Below are positions 62,341 through 64,000 of a stretch of DNA of 64,000 nucleotides, one piece after another (position 1 is the stretch's first letter; every line of letters starts with the position of its first letter). The notes below the pieces were generated by a model, which searched no databases, was not told the DNA's origin, and saw only the letters and a program-made list of their open reading frames with translations. The translations under genes and the position numbers were made by a program. The stretch comes from Gymnogyps californianus (lineage: Eukaryota; Chordata; Aves; Accipitriformes; Cathartidae). The stretch covers positions 32,531,437 to 32,595,436 of the forward strand of contig NC_059500.1 of NCBI RefSeq assembly GCF_018139145.2, given 5' to 3'.

Positions 62341-64000
62341 AACCCCTTTTGCTCTATATTTCCAAAAATGTAACGTAAAATGCTGTAGCTTGCCATCACA
62401 GCAGTGAGAACCCTGAAGTGCTTTGTTGCCTTTGCTTTAAATTATCATTATGCAATGTGAAATACGTGGCTTGGCTTTCCCCAAATTTGCGTGGCCCCAG
62501 TTTCCACACCCTGTGCCAATTCTGAGCTGCCATGACTCCACTGTAACTCCATCACTACCCTGGAGCTGATGTTATACACTGGGAGAACGAGCTTGGTTTC
62601 TGTCTGGCCCACTAGTGAAGTGCTGTCCATGAGAGTCTCTCTCCAGCTTTGTGTCCTCCTCTGCAAAAAAGAGCCTGGACTTCTCCTAAGAAGGTTTAGG
62701 CTTGTCTGGCTGTTGCATTTGTGTTGGTCCATGCTCTGCAGCCTCTTGATGGCTTCCTGTCTCATCCATACTAAGTATTTTGGTGATTGTGTCCTCTTGA
62801 AGATTTCCCAGCCTTTCCAGGCATTGGATGGGTCCAGTATTTGTAGGAAGCTCATGCAAATCTGTGTGAAATTGCCTGTTCCAATGAACAGGGATCTACA
62901 CAGAAACAGACACTCAAACATCTTCCAGAGGGCTGAGACTGGGGAAAATCGGCTTGGGCCATTTTCTTCTACTATGGTGGGGTGTCAGGAACAAGCTTAT
63001 TATCCCTGCACCTTGGCCTCAGAGAGGATGTAGGCACCACCTGTGTGTTAACTGTGGCTATGTCAAGAACTGATGCTTTACAGTAGCTTTGCATTAGTCC
63101 GCAACAGCTTTCCAAATCCACTGAGAGAGGCGAGTTTGAAGGTAAACAAGATATAAGCCCGATGGTGAATCTCTGCTGAGCCAGAAGAGGAATAACAAGT
63201 GTTATCAGCCCTGCTGGCGAAGTGACCTTCCTTGGGGCTTGTGGTCTTGACATCCAGGGAGGAAGGAGGGGATAAGCCTGGTGCAGCACTTGCTCTAAGC
63301 TCCCTCTACAGAGACATTTCCCTCCACCCGCAAGCTGGAGGGGTAGGTGATCCAAGCCTGGGAAACTCAAGAGTTGATCGTATATAAATAAAAATGGTTG
63401 TTTTAAAAAGCAAATAAGAAAGAGGTCCTTCTCCTCTTCCACCTACCTTCTATAAGATGGATCAGAAGCAAAGCATGGTGTGCCACCACTACAAAGACTT
63501 AAACAGTGAACATCATTTCAATACAGTGTGTCTACGTAGGCTTCCTTGAGCAGAGATTGATATGTGTCAGGATTTAATCAGTGTATGAATAATAACAGAA
63601 CAAAGAACAGCAAGTCAGCAGGCTCCCTGCTCACCACTTAATGGTTATCTGCCTGTGTTTATCTGTACCCACACACTGCACATCGCTGAGTCTTAATGTA
63701 CATTAGCTTTGCTGCTCATGCCGGTTTAGCACCCATATGCCAGCTCTTCCGTGAGGGCAGCACTAGCAGCCCAAGCTCACAGGGTCATATGCCATATTTT
63801 ATTGTGAAACACTCAGCTTTTTTGTTTATAGATCCTAGATACAAATTTCAGATAAGTATGATGAAATAGTGGGTCTGTTTTGTTTTGTTGTGCTTTCCCC
63901 ATATGCTAAATACCACACTGAAACATGCTCAAATACCTACTAAAAAGGAGCCATCTGGGAGGTATTTAGTTTCACAGCCAAGTATGGACGTTGGTTGAAT

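Larger units (their letters stand above)
58486..64000. other. Intergenic sequence to window end
   Basis: No gene recognised. It holds a CR1 scrap at 59445-59500, a MIR-like scrap at about 62200-62340, a 10-mer tandem at about 61322-61346 and three overlapping open frames at 62448-63442 without recognisable similarity. Confidence 0.5.

Noticed and set aside
1..64000. CRISPR arrays, operons, phage or prokaryotic defence genes
   Set aside because: Long introns, GT-AG splicing, LINEs and LTRs show vertebrate nuclear DNA; no spaced identical repeats or bacterial-type gene packing are present.

Overview
This window is vertebrate nuclear DNA, almost certainly from a bird. The evidence is long, AT-rich introns with GT-AG boundaries, CR1-type LINEs (chicken-repeat-1 family) with their ATTCTATG-type 3' ends, avian-type solo LTRs, and one recognisable gene, RAD23B. 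No prokaryotic gene, operon, CRISPR array, tRNA or rRNA was seen. The species cannot be fixed from sequence alone.

Layout. 1-12531 is the tail of RAD23B intron 1. It is occupied from about 2235 to 9646 by a near-full-length plus-strand CR1, which is split in its first ORF by a second, minus-strand CR1 (about 3428-6200). 12532-33976 carries nine coding exons of RAD23B on the plus strand (exons 2-10, 376 codons plus stop). Every intron is GT-AG and every splice phase agrees. Exon 1, which encodes about 22 N-terminal residues and carries the start codon and promoter, is not in the window. Intron 4 holds an unusual GC-rich block (about 19380-20850) of degenerate repeats with a CCAGTTGCTGG core. 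The 3' UTR runs from 33977 to about 36265 and contains a striking hairpin (35383-35430) with a third, competing arm. 36.3-64 kb looks intergenic. It contains three solo LTRs of about 585 bp with target duplications (40707-41295 minus, 44169-44751 plus, 47947-48529 plus), decayed CR1 3' ends, MIR-like and other old amniote repeat remnants, and simple repeats.

Biology. RAD23B links nucleotide-excision repair (XPC partner) to the proteasome (Ubl and two UBA domains). All domains after the first residues of the Ubl are encoded here and look intact. The rest is transposon-derived or unexplained non-coding sequence. I did not find a convincing undescribed biological system. The best leads are the alternative-pairing hairpin in the RAD23B 3' UTR, the LINE-in-LINE nest, the rewritten linker in exon 9, and a speculative phase-compatible chain of open, splice-flanked segments just downstream of RAD23B.
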